Below are positions 21,806-29,984 of a stretch of DNA of 44,522 nt, piece after piece (the stretch's first letter is position 1; the number at the start of each line of letters is the position of its first letter). The notes under the pieces are model-generated. The model searched no databases and was not told the origin of the DNA. It saw only the letters and a list, made by a program, of their open reading frames with translations. The translations under genes were made by a program, and so were the position numbers. The stretch lies in contig JAPCJI010000009.1 of assembly GCA_027887005.1 (NCBI GenBank), positions 1 to 44,522 of the forward strand, read 5' to 3'. Origin of the DNA: Nitrososphaerota archaeon. Its GTDB lineage: Archaea > Thermoproteota > Nitrososphaeria > Nitrososphaerales > Gagatemarchaeaceae.

Positions 21806-23176
21806 ATGAAGCCTCGCGTGACTCTCTATGGCGGGGTCGGCGAGATAGGCGGGAACAAGTTCGTCCTAGAAGACAGGGACACCAAGGTCTTGCTGGACTT
21901 CGGCTCGGGCTTCGCGGACGGCGGGGAGTTCTTTGAAGGCGGCATCGAACCACGTTCGGTCAACGGAGCAGGAGACCTCTTCGAGTTCGGTCTGCTTCCG
22001 GAGATCCCCGGTCTCTACTCGGAGAAGGCGCTGCAGAACACGAAGATCAGGTACGCAGCTCCAGAAATCGACGCCGTGGTTCTCAGCCACTATCACTGGG
22101 ACCACATGGGGAGGATAACCCACGTCGACCCGAAGATTCCGGTGTACTGCGGAGAGACGACATCGCTGATACATGAGGCGAGCAGCGAGGCATCCTCTTC
22201 TCCGCTGGACGGGCATGAGATCAGGACTTTCAGGACAGGAGACAGGTTCAGGGTCGGGGCCATGGAGTTCGTGCCTGTCCACGTGGACCATTCGATACCG
22301 GGGACCTACGGATTCGTGGTCCACACGAGCGAGGGCACCCTGGCCTACACTGGGGACTTCAGGTTCCACGGGCCGGCCGGTTCGATGACGAGAGACTTCG
22401 TGGAGGCGGCCCGGAGGGCAAACCCGGACCTTCTGCTGACCGAAGGGACACGGGTCGCGCCTGGGCCCGCCGAGGGAGGCTTGAGCGAGCGCTCGGTCCT
22501 CGAGGAGGCGAAGAGGAAGGTCAAGGCCGGGAGGAAGCTTGTCCTTTCTACCTTTAGGGGCAACGATATCGACCGCATCAACACCTTCGACGCGGCCGCG
22601 AGGGAGTCAGGGAGGCGGCTTGTGGTCTCGATGAAGACCGCGTTGATACTGGATAAGCTTCGCCTCGACAAGAAACTCAGGGTGCCGCGGGTTGGCAAGG
22701 ACGTCGGCGTCTACCTCAGAAGGAAGAGGTCAGGCACCCTCGACGACAAGGACTACTTTCCCTGGGAGAGGAGGTTCCTCGACAGTGGGGTCTCCGCGGC
22801 TGAGGTCAGGAGGAGGCAGAAGGAGACATTCCTCCATCTCGAGGTTTGGAACTTCCCTGAGCTGATCGACATCAGGCCGGACAGAGGAGGGACATACATC
22901 CATGCGGCCACCGAGGCTTTCAACGAGGAGGGTGAACAAGAGGAGACGGCCATCCGCAACTGGATCGACCACATGGGGTTCAGCTATCATCAGCTTCACG
23001 CGTCGGGGCACGCGCCGGGAGGCGAGGTCGGAGAGCTGGTCCGGCGGGTGGGGGCGAAGAAGGTCGTCCCTGTGCACACCGAACACCCCGAACTCTTCCG
23101 GAGGTTCAGGAGGAAGTCGGAGTGGGAGCTGGTGGTGCCGGCCAAGGGCAGGCCTATCCCAGTCGCGGCGAGCTGA
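21806..23176 (+). CDS. RNase J-like metallo-beta-lactamase/beta-CASP nuclease
   Basis: A 456-residue zinc-dependent nuclease of the MBL/beta-CASP class, which degrades or processes RNA. The N-terminal LYGGVGEIGGNKFVLE is the family opening; the zinc motif is SHYHWDH at 94-100, followed by HVDHSIPG and YTGDFRFHG. The beta-CASP insertion spans about 210-385 (LSTFRGNDIDRINTF; VVSMKTALILDKL). The closing motifs are LHASGHAPGGEV and KKVVPVHTEHPELF, the RNase J-type motif B/C region. Length fits a short RNase J without its C-terminal domain. Family members have 5'-3' exonuclease and/or endonuclease activity; which applies is not visible. Leaderless promoter. Confidence 0.85.
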   Translation: MKPRVTLYGGVGEIGGNKFVLEDRDTKVLLDFGSGFADGGEFFEGGIEPRSVNGAGDLFEFGLLPEIPGLYSEKALQNTKIRYAAPEIDAVVLSHYHWDHMGRITHVDPKIPVYCGETTSLIHEASSEASSSPLDGHEIRTFRTGDRFRVGAMEFVPVHVDHSIPGTYGFVVHTSEGTLAYTGDFRFHGPAGSMTRDFVEAARRANPDLLLTEGTRVAPGPAEGGLSERSVLEEAKRKVKAGRKLVLSTFRGNDIDRINTFDAAARESGRRLVVSMKTALILDKLRLDKKLRVPRVGKDVGVYLRRKRSGTLDDKDYFPWERRFLDSGVSAAEVRRRQKETFLHLEVWNFPELIDIRPDRGGTYIHAATEAFNEEGEQEETAIRNWIDHMGFSYHQLHASGHAPGGEVGELVRRVGAKKVVPVHTEHPELFRRFRRKSEWELVVPAKGRPIPVAAS

Positions 23177-23180
23177 CAAC

Positions 23181-23187
23181 TTATTAC
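23181..23187 (+). promoter_or_regulatory. TATA box of oligoendopeptidase gene
   Basis: The plus-strand caacttattacggtc has a TTATTAC core 26 nt before the TTG at 23210; this spacing is the main support for that start codon. Confidence 0.55.
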
Positions 23188-23209
23188 GGTCTCGGGTGCA
23201 TATCATGGG

Positions 23210-24997
23210 TTGCACCGTCTTAGGTTCGCCCCAGGGCGGTGGAACTTGGAGGACGCCCTTCCTAGTGGCGAAGGGGAGCGGACGGATAGGAAGTTGGAGG
23301 AAATCAGGGCGAAGGCGAAGCGCTTTGAGGGACTCCGAGCGGGTATGGGAGGTTTCTCAAGGGAGGAACTCAAGTCCGCGCTTGGGCTGTACGAGGAAGT
23401 AGTTGACGGCCTGTTGAGGACCAGCGCCCAGGCCTACATGAGGTACTCCACTGACACCGCCGACCAGCAGGTCAAGGCGACCCTCGACCTGGTCGAAGAC
23501 CTCAGGGCCGATGTAGATAACACGGTGCTCTTCTTCAGGTTGTGGTGGACAGCCCTCGACGGGTCCACGGCTGCGTCCCTGACCCCGGAGAACCCTGACT
23601 ACCGCTATCTCCTCGGATACTGGAGGAAGCTGAAGCCTCACGTCCTCGACGAGAAGGTCGAACAGGCGGTCAACCTCAAGAACGTGACAGGGTTCCTGGG
23701 CTGGACCCACCACTATGACCAGGTCACATCTGGGTTCACCTTCACGATGAAGGTCAGGGGAGAGGTGGTCAAGGACGCCTCGGGGAAGCCAAAGAAAATG
23801 GTGGCCGAGGAGGTAATCAAGCTCTTCGCCTCTCCCGACCCGGCCCGACGAGAGGGGGCCTACAGGGCGCTCCTTGGGAGGTACGCCGAAGAGGGGGCAG
23901 TCGTCGGTGAGGTCTACAGGACCATCGTCCGGGACTGGAGGAACGAGTACGTCAAGATGCGCGGCTATCCGAGCGCCATCGCCATGCGCAACCTGGAGAA
24001 CGACGTCCCCGACCGCGCCGTTGACACCCTGCTGGCGGCGTGCAGGAAGAACGCCTTTGTCTTCCAGGATTTTTTCAGGCTAAAGGCCAAGATACTGGGG
24101 AGGAAGATGACGAGGTATCACATCTACGCTCCCCTCGCCCTGAAAGAGAAGAAGGTGGGATACGGAGAGGCGGTGAACACTGTAATCGATGCATACAACG
24201 AGTTCGACCCCAGGGTCGCAGAGTTAGTGAAGAAGGTCTTCGAGGAAGAGCACGTCGATGCCTCTCCGAGGAGGGGCAAGACCCACGGGGCCTACTGCTA
24301 CAGCATAACGCCGAAGGTAGTCCCCTATGTGTTCCTGAACTTCGCCGGGGTCACCCGCGATGTCTACACCATTGCCCACGAGCTGGGGCACGCGATCCAC
24401 GGCCAGCTCGCATCGTCTCATTCTGTCCTGACCTTCCAGCCCCCGTTGGTGCTTGCAGAGACGGCCTCGGTCTTCGGCGAAATGATCCTTTTCGACAAGT
24501 TCATGCGCGAAGAGAAGGACGTCGAGATGAAGCGCGCTGTGCTACTGGAGAAGATCACTTCGATGTATTCTACAATCGCTCGACAGGCCTACTTCGTGGT
24601 CTTCGAGAGCCAGGCCCATCCGGCGGTCAACGAAGGGGCGACGGTTTCAGACCTCTGCACTCTGTACTCCAAGAGCCTGCGGGATCAGTTCGGGTCAGCC
24701 GTGGAAGTGCCCGAGGAGTTCAAGTGGGAATGGACCTACATCCCCCACATCTTCCACACTCCTTTCTACTGCTACGCCTACGCCTTCGGGAACCTGCTGA
24801 GTCTCGCGCTCTACGACGCTTACTCGAGGGAGGGAAGGGAGTTCGTTCCGAAGTATCTGAAGCTCCTTGCATACGGCGGGTCCAAGAGCCCTGCGGGGAT
24901 CCTGGGGGAGGTGGGTGTGGACATCTCGTCGGCGAAGTTATGGGAGAGCGGCTTCGGGGTCATCCGACGGATGGTCCGAGACCTCCAGAAGCTCTGA
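23210..24997 (+). CDS. pepF: M3-family oligoendopeptidase F
   Basis: A 595-residue zinc metallopeptidase that cuts short peptides in the cytosol. The zinc site is His390-Glu-x-x-His394 in AHELGHAIHGQL, with the third ligand Glu in LAETASVFGEM about 25-30 residues later, as in PepF. The C-terminal WTYIPHIFHTPFYCYAYAFG is the characteristic M3 substrate-binding segment with the catalytic Tyr/His. The long helical N-terminal region (25-200) forms the walled cavity that excludes folded proteins. Start TTG at 23210 from promoter spacing. tldD follows 24 nt downstream on the same strand, so the three peptidase-related genes probably form an operon. Confidence 0.92.
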   Translation: MHRLRFAPGRWNLEDALPSGEGERTDRKLEEIRAKAKRFEGLRAGMGGFSREELKSALGLYEEVVDGLLRTSAQAYMRYSTDTADQQVKATLDLVEDLRADVDNTVLFFRLWWTALDGSTAASLTPENPDYRYLLGYWRKLKPHVLDEKVEQAVNLKNVTGFLGWTHHYDQVTSGFTFTMKVRGEVVKDASGKPKKMVAEEVIKLFASPDPARREGAYRALLGRYAEEGAVVGEVYRTIVRDWRNEYVKMRGYPSAIAMRNLENDVPDRAVDTLLAACRKNAFVFQDFFRLKAKILGRKMTRYHIYAPLALKEKKVGYGEAVNTVIDAYNEFDPRVAELVKKVFEEEHVDASPRRGKTHGAYCYSITPKVVPYVFLNFAGVTRDVYTIAHELGHAIHGQLASSHSVLTFQPPLVLAETASVFGEMILFDKFMREEKDVEMKRAVLLEKITSMYSTIARQAYFVVFESQAHPAVNEGATVSDLCTLYSKSLRDQFGSAVEVPEEFKWEWTYIPHIFHTPFYCYAYAFGNLLSLALYDAYSREGREFVPKYLKLLAYGGSKSPAGILGEVGVDISSAKLWESGFGVIRRMVRDLQKL

Positions 24998-25021
24998 AGA
25001 AAACGCAGAAATAAGCTGGCT

Positions 25022-26476
25022 GTGCCGCGACAGCCGTTGAAGCTGGGAGAAGCCAAGGACCTCGCGGAGACAGCGGTTTCCACCTCCCTGTCTGCCGGTG
25101 CAAGCTACGCTGAGGCCAGGGTCCAGACCACTAGGGGGAGGCAGTTCCTACTGAAGAACGGGGAGTCCCAGCCCTCTTTCTTCGCCGAGGGGTACGGCAT
25201 CGGGATCCGGGTCATTTCTCGAGGCGCTCTTGGGTTCGGGGCCACGAACGACATGAAGGCCGCCGTCGTGAGAAGCCTTGCGAAGGGTACCGTTAAACTG
25301 GCGAACGCTTCAGCCCCGGCGCTCACTCACCCCATCGCCTTCGACGAATCGAAGGCGGCGAGGACAAAGTGGGCGGCTCCCGAGAAAGAAAAAATCGAGA
25401 ACGCAGATTCCGCATGGCTGAGGAGCGTCCTCCTGGACATGGAGAAGAGGATAGCCGGGAGGAAGGCGGGGGTCAAGATCCCGGGGAGGCTCCTGGGGCT
25501 CGGCGCAGAACTCGAAGAGAAGTACTACGTCAACAGCGATGGGGCGAAGGTCGAAGCGAGGCTTCCGAGGATCCTGTTCTTCGGGTCACTGACCGCCATG
25601 GAGGGCGGGGCGGCGGCCCAGAGGTTCATCCAGCAGGGGGAGACCGGAGGACTCGAGGTAGTCAAGAGGATCAAGCTGGTGGAGAAGGTGGAGGAGGAGG
25701 CTAAGACTCTGGGGAGGGTACTGAAGACAGCCAGGAAGTCTCCCACGGACGTGGTGGACGTCGTCCTGAGCCCGGAGCTCTCGGGGATCGCAGCCCACGA
25801 GTCGGTGGGCCATCCTCAGGAGGCAGACAGGGTGCTTGGGAGGGAGGGAGCACAGGCAGGCGAGTCCTACCTGAAAGCCGACAGCCTGGGCAGGAAGATC
25901 GGAAGCGAGGAGGCCAACGTCAGCGACGACCCGACCCTGGTCCACTCCATGGGCTACACCCCCGTCGACGACGAAGGGGTCGAGGGGAAGAAGAGGAGGC
26001 TGATCAAGGACGGAGTGATCAGTGAATTCCTCCAGAACCGGACGACGGCGAAGGAGTTCGGCCTGACGAGCAACGGCGCGTCGCGCTCGGTGGGGTTCGA
26101 CAGGGAGCCCATTATCAGGATGTCGAACACGTTCGTCGAGCCGGGGGACTACTCCACGGACGAGTTGATCCATGAGGTGAAGCATGGAGTCTTCTTCAAG
26201 ACCTTCACAGAATGGAACATCGACGACAAGAGGCTCAACCAGAGGTACGTGGCGCTGGAGGCGTACTTGATCGAGAAGGGAGAGGTCAAGGGCCTAGTGA
26301 AGTCTCCGGTGCTCGAGATCACTACCCCCAAGCTGTGGGGGAGCGTCAAGGCGAGGAGCAGGCACATGGAGTACGAGGCGGCAACCTGCGGGAAAGGAGA
26401 CCCTCAGCAGGGCGCGCCGGTCTGGACGGGCGGACCTGAGACTCTCTTGGGCGGGATACGGCTCGGAGAGAGGTGA
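25022..26476 (+). CDS. tldD: TldD metallopeptidase subunit
   Basis: 484 residues; the catalytic half of the TldD/TldE heterodimer, which degrades unfolded peptides and in some bacteria matures peptide antibiotics. The family zinc motif is HESVGHPQE at 259-267 (His259, His264), and the third ligand is Cys456 in AATCGKGDPQQG near the C-terminus. The N-terminal half contains the swapped beta-sheet region (YAEARVQTTRG; GYGIGIRVI). Start GTG at 25022. It sits 24 nt after pepF and 7 nt before tldE, strongly implying one operon. Length is normal and the catalytic residues are intact. Confidence 0.94.
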   Translation: MPRQPLKLGEAKDLAETAVSTSLSAGASYAEARVQTTRGRQFLLKNGESQPSFFAEGYGIGIRVISRGALGFGATNDMKAAVVRSLAKGTVKLANASAPALTHPIAFDESKAARTKWAAPEKEKIENADSAWLRSVLLDMEKRIAGRKAGVKIPGRLLGLGAELEEKYYVNSDGAKVEARLPRILFFGSLTAMEGGAAAQRFIQQGETGGLEVVKRIKLVEKVEEEAKTLGRVLKTARKSPTDVVDVVLSPELSGIAAHESVGHPQEADRVLGREGAQAGESYLKADSLGRKIGSEEANVSDDPTLVHSMGYTPVDDEGVEGKKRRLIKDGVISEFLQNRTTAKEFGLTSNGASRSVGFDREPIIRMSNTFVEPGDYSTDELIHEVKHGVFFKTFTEWNIDDKRLNQRYVALEAYLIEKGEVKGLVKSPVLEITTPKLWGSVKARSRHMEYEAATCGKGDPQQGAPVWTGGPETLLGGIRLGER

Positions 26477-26483
26477 CCTGAGG

Positions 26484-27815
26484 ATGGACCTGGATTCGCT
26501 CAACGAGAACGCGGTTTCGACGGCCATGAAACTCGGGGCAGAGGACGCTGTGGCGCTCAGCGCCATAGGGAAGGACAGGATGATCAGGTTTGCTAACAAT
26601 TCGGTGACGACCGTGAACCAGGTCGAGGAGGCGGAGCTGACGGTTTACCTCGCGAAGGCAAAGCGGAGGGCCATAGCTTCCACATCGAACCTCGAACCGT
26701 CGAGCGTAAGGAAGTTCGTCGGCGACCTCTTTGGCTCTTTGAAGGGGCTGCCGGTGTCGGAGTACGTGCCGCTCCCGGACAGGGCACTCAGGTTCTCACC
26801 AAGCCCGCTCGGGGTGGACAAGAAATTGGAAGGAGCTGGGAAGGAGCTCCCCGAACTGGCGAAGAGCGCAATCTCAGCATCGCTGGCTGCGGGGGGGAAG
26901 AGGTCGGCAGGAGTGATCGACACCGGGACAGTCATCTACTCGATCCTGACCTCCACTGGTACCAGGGGCTCGGACTCCAGGGCCTCGATCACCCTGAACA
27001 TCAGGTCGTTCGCCGAGAAGGATGCAAGCGGCCACGGGCTGTCCTGCTCTTCGACCTTCGGTGGCTTCGACCCTGAGGAGGCCGGTAGGAGGGCGGGGAC
27101 AGATGCGAAAAAGATGGTGACTGCCTCGGAGCCGGAGGCGGGGAGCTACAACGTAATCTTCAGCCCGACGGTCGCTTCCAACATTGTGGAGACGGTGGCG
27201 GGGGCGGCGTCGGCCTTCTCGGTCGATTCGGGAGTCTCCTATTTGGCGGAGAAGATCGGCAAGAAAGTCGCTTCGAAAGCGTTCAACCTGACCGACCATG
27301 GGACCGTCAAGGGAGGTCTGGGCGGAAGGGTCTTCGACGACGAGGGGACGAAAACGAAGTCGACCCCCATAATCAAAGGCGGAGTCCTGAAGAGCTATCT
27401 TCACAACCTGACCACAGCCAGGAAGTGGAAGACGGCGAGCACGGGGAGCGCCGGCTTCGTGGACCCGCACCCGTGGAACCTGGAGGTAGGGGCGGGGGAC
27501 TCCTCCTTCGAGGAGATGGTGGGCGAAACGAAGAAGGGCATCATCCTCACAAGCAACTGGTACACCAGGTTCAAGAACTACAGGACCGGCGAGTTCTCAA
27601 CGGTCCCCAGGGACGGCGCCTACCTGGTCGAAGGGGGGAAGGTCACGAGGCCCCTGAAGGGGATGAGGGCCGGAGATGACCTGGAACGATTCTTCTCGTC
27701 CGTGCGGCTCCTGTCGAAGAGCAGGGAGTGGATCCAATGGTGGGAGGTCGACACCCCGACTCTCTGCCCCTGGCTTTTGGTCGACGGCGTTAAGATAACA
27801 AGGGCCTACGGATAG
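26484..27815 (+). CDS. pmbA: TldE/PmbA subunit
   Basis: 443 residues, homologous to TldD but without the HExxxH motif; it forms the tunnel of the heterodimer with TldD. Family features include the N-terminal helix with GAEDAVALS, the Phe-Ala-Asn-Asn-Ser segment (RFANNSVTTVNQ), the middle NVIFSPTVASNIVETV, the Asp-Asp-Glu-Gly-Thr (VFDDEGTKTKSTPII) and the C-terminal LLVDGVKITRAYG. A GAGGTGA string lies ~14 nt before the ATG, and only 7 nt separate it from tldD. This is a canonical TldD/TldE pair, here linked to oligoendopeptidase F, a plausible peptide-disposal unit downstream of the proteasome. Confidence 0.93.
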   Translation: MDLDSLNENAVSTAMKLGAEDAVALSAIGKDRMIRFANNSVTTVNQVEEAELTVYLAKAKRRAIASTSNLEPSSVRKFVGDLFGSLKGLPVSEYVPLPDRALRFSPSPLGVDKKLEGAGKELPELAKSAISASLAAGGKRSAGVIDTGTVIYSILTSTGTRGSDSRASITLNIRSFAEKDASGHGLSCSSTFGGFDPEEAGRRAGTDAKKMVTASEPEAGSYNVIFSPTVASNIVETVAGAASAFSVDSGVSYLAEKIGKKVASKAFNLTDHGTVKGGLGGRVFDDEGTKTKSTPIIKGGVLKSYLHNLTTARKWKTASTGSAGFVDPHPWNLEVGAGDSSFEEMVGETKKGIILTSNWYTRFKNYRTGEFSTVPRDGAYLVEGGKVTRPLKGMRAGDDLERFFSSVRLLSKSREWIQWWEVDTPTLCPWLLVDGVKITRAYG

Positions 27816-27850
27816 ACATCAGACATGAGCGACGGTGCACGGTAAGCCTC

Positions 27851-27856
27851 ATTAAA
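27851..27856 (+). promoter_or_regulatory. TATA box of ACT-domain gene
   Basis: The plus-strand cctcattaaagtacgg has an ATTAAA core 26 nt before the GTG at 27879, a leaderless promoter for the ACT-PfkB pair. Confidence 0.55.
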
Positions 27857-27878
27857 GTACGGTTTCGTACACAGACTC

Positions 27879-28385
27879 GTGTGGCCGCGAATCAAGGAAC
27901 AGTTCTCCAGGCAGGTCGTGCGGCCAGATGTGGTGCGGAAGATGATCGAGTGCGGGATGCGCGTCTCGGAGGACGACAAGATCTACGTAGGTGACGTCGA
28001 AGTCGACTATTCTGCCGTGGCCAGGGCCGTCGACGTAGACAGGAGGGTGGTCAAGCAGACGGCTCAGCAGATCCACAGGAACCGGTATCTCTACTCGATA
28101 TTCTCCAGGACGAGACCCATGGGTGCGAGCCTCGTGGACCTGGTGTCCGTGCTCGGGTACAGCGCGCTGATAATCGAGGCTGACCCGAAGTCGCCGGGGG
28201 TGATGGCGGGGGTGGCAGAGATCCTATCAAGGCACGGAATGGTGGTCAGGCAGGCGATTGCCGAGGACCCCGAGATGGTTCCCGACGCAAAGATGACCCT
28301 GGTCATCGAAGGACAGCTCTCCGGACGAGCATTGGAGGAGCTGAACGCCCTGAAAACCGTGAAGAGCCTGAAGATCCTGAAGTAG
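27879..28385 (+). CDS. ACT-domain predicted regulator of amino acid metabolism
   Basis: A 168-residue protein matching the archaeal ACT-domain regulator family (COG2150 type). The N-terminal part (1-75) has the family string VVRKMIECGMRVSEDDKIYV, followed by YSAVARAVDVDRRVVKQTAQ, helix-turn-helix-like and possibly DNA-binding. The ACT domain (about 85-165) begins LVDLVSVLGYSALIIEADP and includes GVMAGVAEILSRHGMVVRQA; ACT domains bind amino acids. Start GTG at 27879. The PfkB kinase gene follows after one base, so they are translated from one mRNA. The ligand is unknown. Confidence 0.85.
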   Translation: MWPRIKEQFSRQVVRPDVVRKMIECGMRVSEDDKIYVGDVEVDYSAVARAVDVDRRVVKQTAQQIHRNRYLYSIFSRTRPMGASLVDLVSVLGYSALIIEADPKSPGVMAGVAEILSRHGMVVRQAIAEDPEMVPDAKMTLVIEGQLSGRALEELNALKTVKSLKILK

Positions 28386-28386
28386 A

Positions 28387-29349
28387 TTGGCCCGACCGTT
28401 CGACGTCGCCGTAATGCACGACTTCTTCGTCGACAGGCTCGTCCGGACCAAGGACCTTTCGGGACTTCTGCGGGAAGTGGGGTCGAAGGCGAGGGCGGGT
28501 GGCGGGGGCATCCACGACGTCAGCCAGTCCGAGATCAAGGGGGGGAACGCGGTCAACCTGGCCCACGCCCTCGCGAAGTTGGGTCTGAGGACGCTGCTCA
28601 TCACCCACACTGACAGCGTCCACGATGCGCTGTTGAGGGAGCCGTTCGAAGGCCTGGACGCGGAGGTGAGGGCCAAGCCGAAGCCACCGGGGTTGACCGT
28701 TGCGTTCGAGGAGAGGGCCAACGTGATGCTCGGAGAGGGGGGCGGCGCCGCGGATTTCGGCCCTGAACTGCTCGGCCCGGAAGACTGGGAGTCGTTGAAG
28801 ACCGCCAGGCTTGTCTGCTCGGTGAACTGGGCCGCGAACAGGAGTGGGACCAGGCTTCTTTCGGAGCTTAGGAAGAGGCTTGGCCGGGCCAAGACGATCT
28901 TCTTCGACCCGGCGGACGTCCGGGACAGGCTTGATCGGTATCGCGAACTTCTGAAGCTGACCCGTGACCATCACCTAATCGATTGGATGAGCCTCAACGA
29001 GCAGGAGGCCCTAGCGACCTCGAAAGTGCTCGGGGTCGGTGGGAAGACACTTGAGGAGAAATGCCTTGGAATCGGCAGGACCCTGGGCATCGAACTGGAC
29101 GTCCACACTGAGGAGGGCTCGATGACCCTGGAGAAGGGGAAGGTCGTCTCATTTCGGTCAGGGCCGGTCATTCCAAAGCGGCTCACGGGCGCGGGGGACG
29201 TATGGGGGGCAGCGACGATCTATGGTCGGCTGAAGAAGGTCAAGGCAGAGGAAAGGCTCAGGTTTGCGAACGCTGCAGCGGCAATCTATCTAAGAGGACG
29301 CGAGCCCGTTCCGCCATCCCTGGAACAGGTCCTCGCTCGGGCAGGATGA
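28387..29349 (+). CDS. PfkB-family carbohydrate kinase
   Basis: A 320-residue ribokinase-fold kinase that phosphorylates a sugar or nucleoside. The N-terminal substrate loop GGNAVNLAHALAKLGLRT (about 55-72) and the C-terminal signature RLTGAGDVWGAATIYG, with the catalytic Asp in Gly-Ala-Gly-Asp, are clear. The middle LIDWMSLNEQEAL corresponds to the Asn-x-x-Glu magnesium motif. The N-terminal first strand, VAVMHDFFVDRLV, lacks the usual GE/GD-x-x-x-D opening. Start TTG, one base after the ACT-domain gene stop. The substrate cannot be identified by eye; coupling to an amino-acid-sensing regulator is unusual and suggests a biosynthetic role. Confidence 0.8.
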   Translation: MARPFDVAVMHDFFVDRLVRTKDLSGLLREVGSKARAGGGGIHDVSQSEIKGGNAVNLAHALAKLGLRTLLITHTDSVHDALLREPFEGLDAEVRAKPKPPGLTVAFEERANVMLGEGGGAADFGPELLGPEDWESLKTARLVCSVNWAANRSGTRLLSELRKRLGRAKTIFFDPADVRDRLDRYRELLKLTRDHHLIDWMSLNEQEALATSKVLGVGGKTLEEKCLGIGRTLGIELDVHTEEGSMTLEKGKVVSFRSGPVIPKRLTGAGDVWGAATIYGRLKKVKAEERLRFANAAAAIYLRGREPVPPSLEQVLARAG

Positions 29350-29880
29350 CTACTTCTCCAGCATCCTGGAGAAAGTCCAAGCGATCGTGTTGAGCAGCTC
29401 GTTGAGCCTCGCCTTCTCTCGGTAGTTCTCGATCATTATCCTACCTATCGTCCCGTTGTTCTCTTCGACGTCGAAGCGGAGTTCCATGCCCTTCGCAAGC
29501 TTGCCGGCCGCGACAAGGTTCTCGTCCTTCGACTTCATCTCCTGGAGAATCTTACCCAGGAGGAAGGATTTGAAGGGCGGGGTGCTGGGCCTAAGCATCA
29601 CGCCGTCCTTTGGCTCGATTGAAACCCCGTCGGGCGTGACAGCGGCCGTTGCGAGTACCTGTCCGCCCTTGTCGCGTTTGATTTCTCTCATCTCCGGAGC
29701 ATCCTTTGCCTCTGCCATCATCTCGATGGCTGGCTTGAAGGTCGTCGCCCTGAGCGTCGCGTCGACATAGCCCAGGGTTTCACGGAGTCGGTCAATTTCC
29801 TCCTCGAAGTCTGCAATCCTTCGCTCCAGCCAAAGCTTGAGTTCCGCAGCCTTCTTGACTTCGCTGTCCTGGGCGGCCAA
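29350..29880 (-). CDS. Conserved-looking hypothetical protein with N-terminal coiled coil
   Basis: A 176-residue protein. Residues ~7-48 (KKAAELKLWLERRIADFEEE then IDRLRETLGYV) form a strong coiled coil; the rest has mixed alpha/beta character with GKILQEMKSKDEN and RFDVEENNGTIGRIMIENY and ends in a helix (LLNTIAWTFSRMLEK). The Asn-Gly-Thr-Ile strand and charged loops suggest a soluble protein-protein or nucleic-acid-binding domain, but I recognise no family. Start TTG at 29880 with a TATA-like atctttttagcg (29903-29914) ~28 nt upstream. Its stop touches the convergent PfkB gene; it is divergent from the S-component gene. Confidence 0.65.
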   Translation of the reverse strand: MAAQDSEVKKAAELKLWLERRIADFEEEIDRLRETLGYVDATLRATTFKPAIEMMAEAKDAPEMREIKRDKGGQVLATAAVTPDGVSIEPKDGVMLRPSTPPFKSFLLGKILQEMKSKDENLVAAGKLAKGMELRFDVEENNGTIGRIMIENYREKARLNELLNTIAWTFSRMLEK

Positions 29881-29953
29881 CAGGGCACGTCAGCAGGTTG
29901 TCGCTAAAAAGATTAGTCGCCGAGCCCTTTCTAGCGGGGGTCCTCGCTGAAAC

Positions 29954-29960
29954 TATTAAT
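29954..29960 (+). promoter_or_regulatory. TATA box of S-component gene 1
   Basis: The plus-strand gaaactattaatgcg has a TATTAAT core 28 nt before an in-frame TTG at 29985. This places the real start 29 codons inside the longest open frame. Confidence 0.55.
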
Positions 29961-29984
29961 GCGGACGGCAGAAAACGGCCCAAG

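Noticed and set aside
24040-25014. 324-codon open frame inside pepF
   Set aside because: Out-of-frame shadow rich in Arg, Gly and Pro; the pepF frame carries the HELGH motif across the same DNA.
25022-27815. Modified-peptide (RiPP) maturation cluster around TldD/TldE
   Set aside because: No precursor peptide, radical SAM or cyclodehydratase gene lies nearby; pepF linkage favours general peptide turnover.
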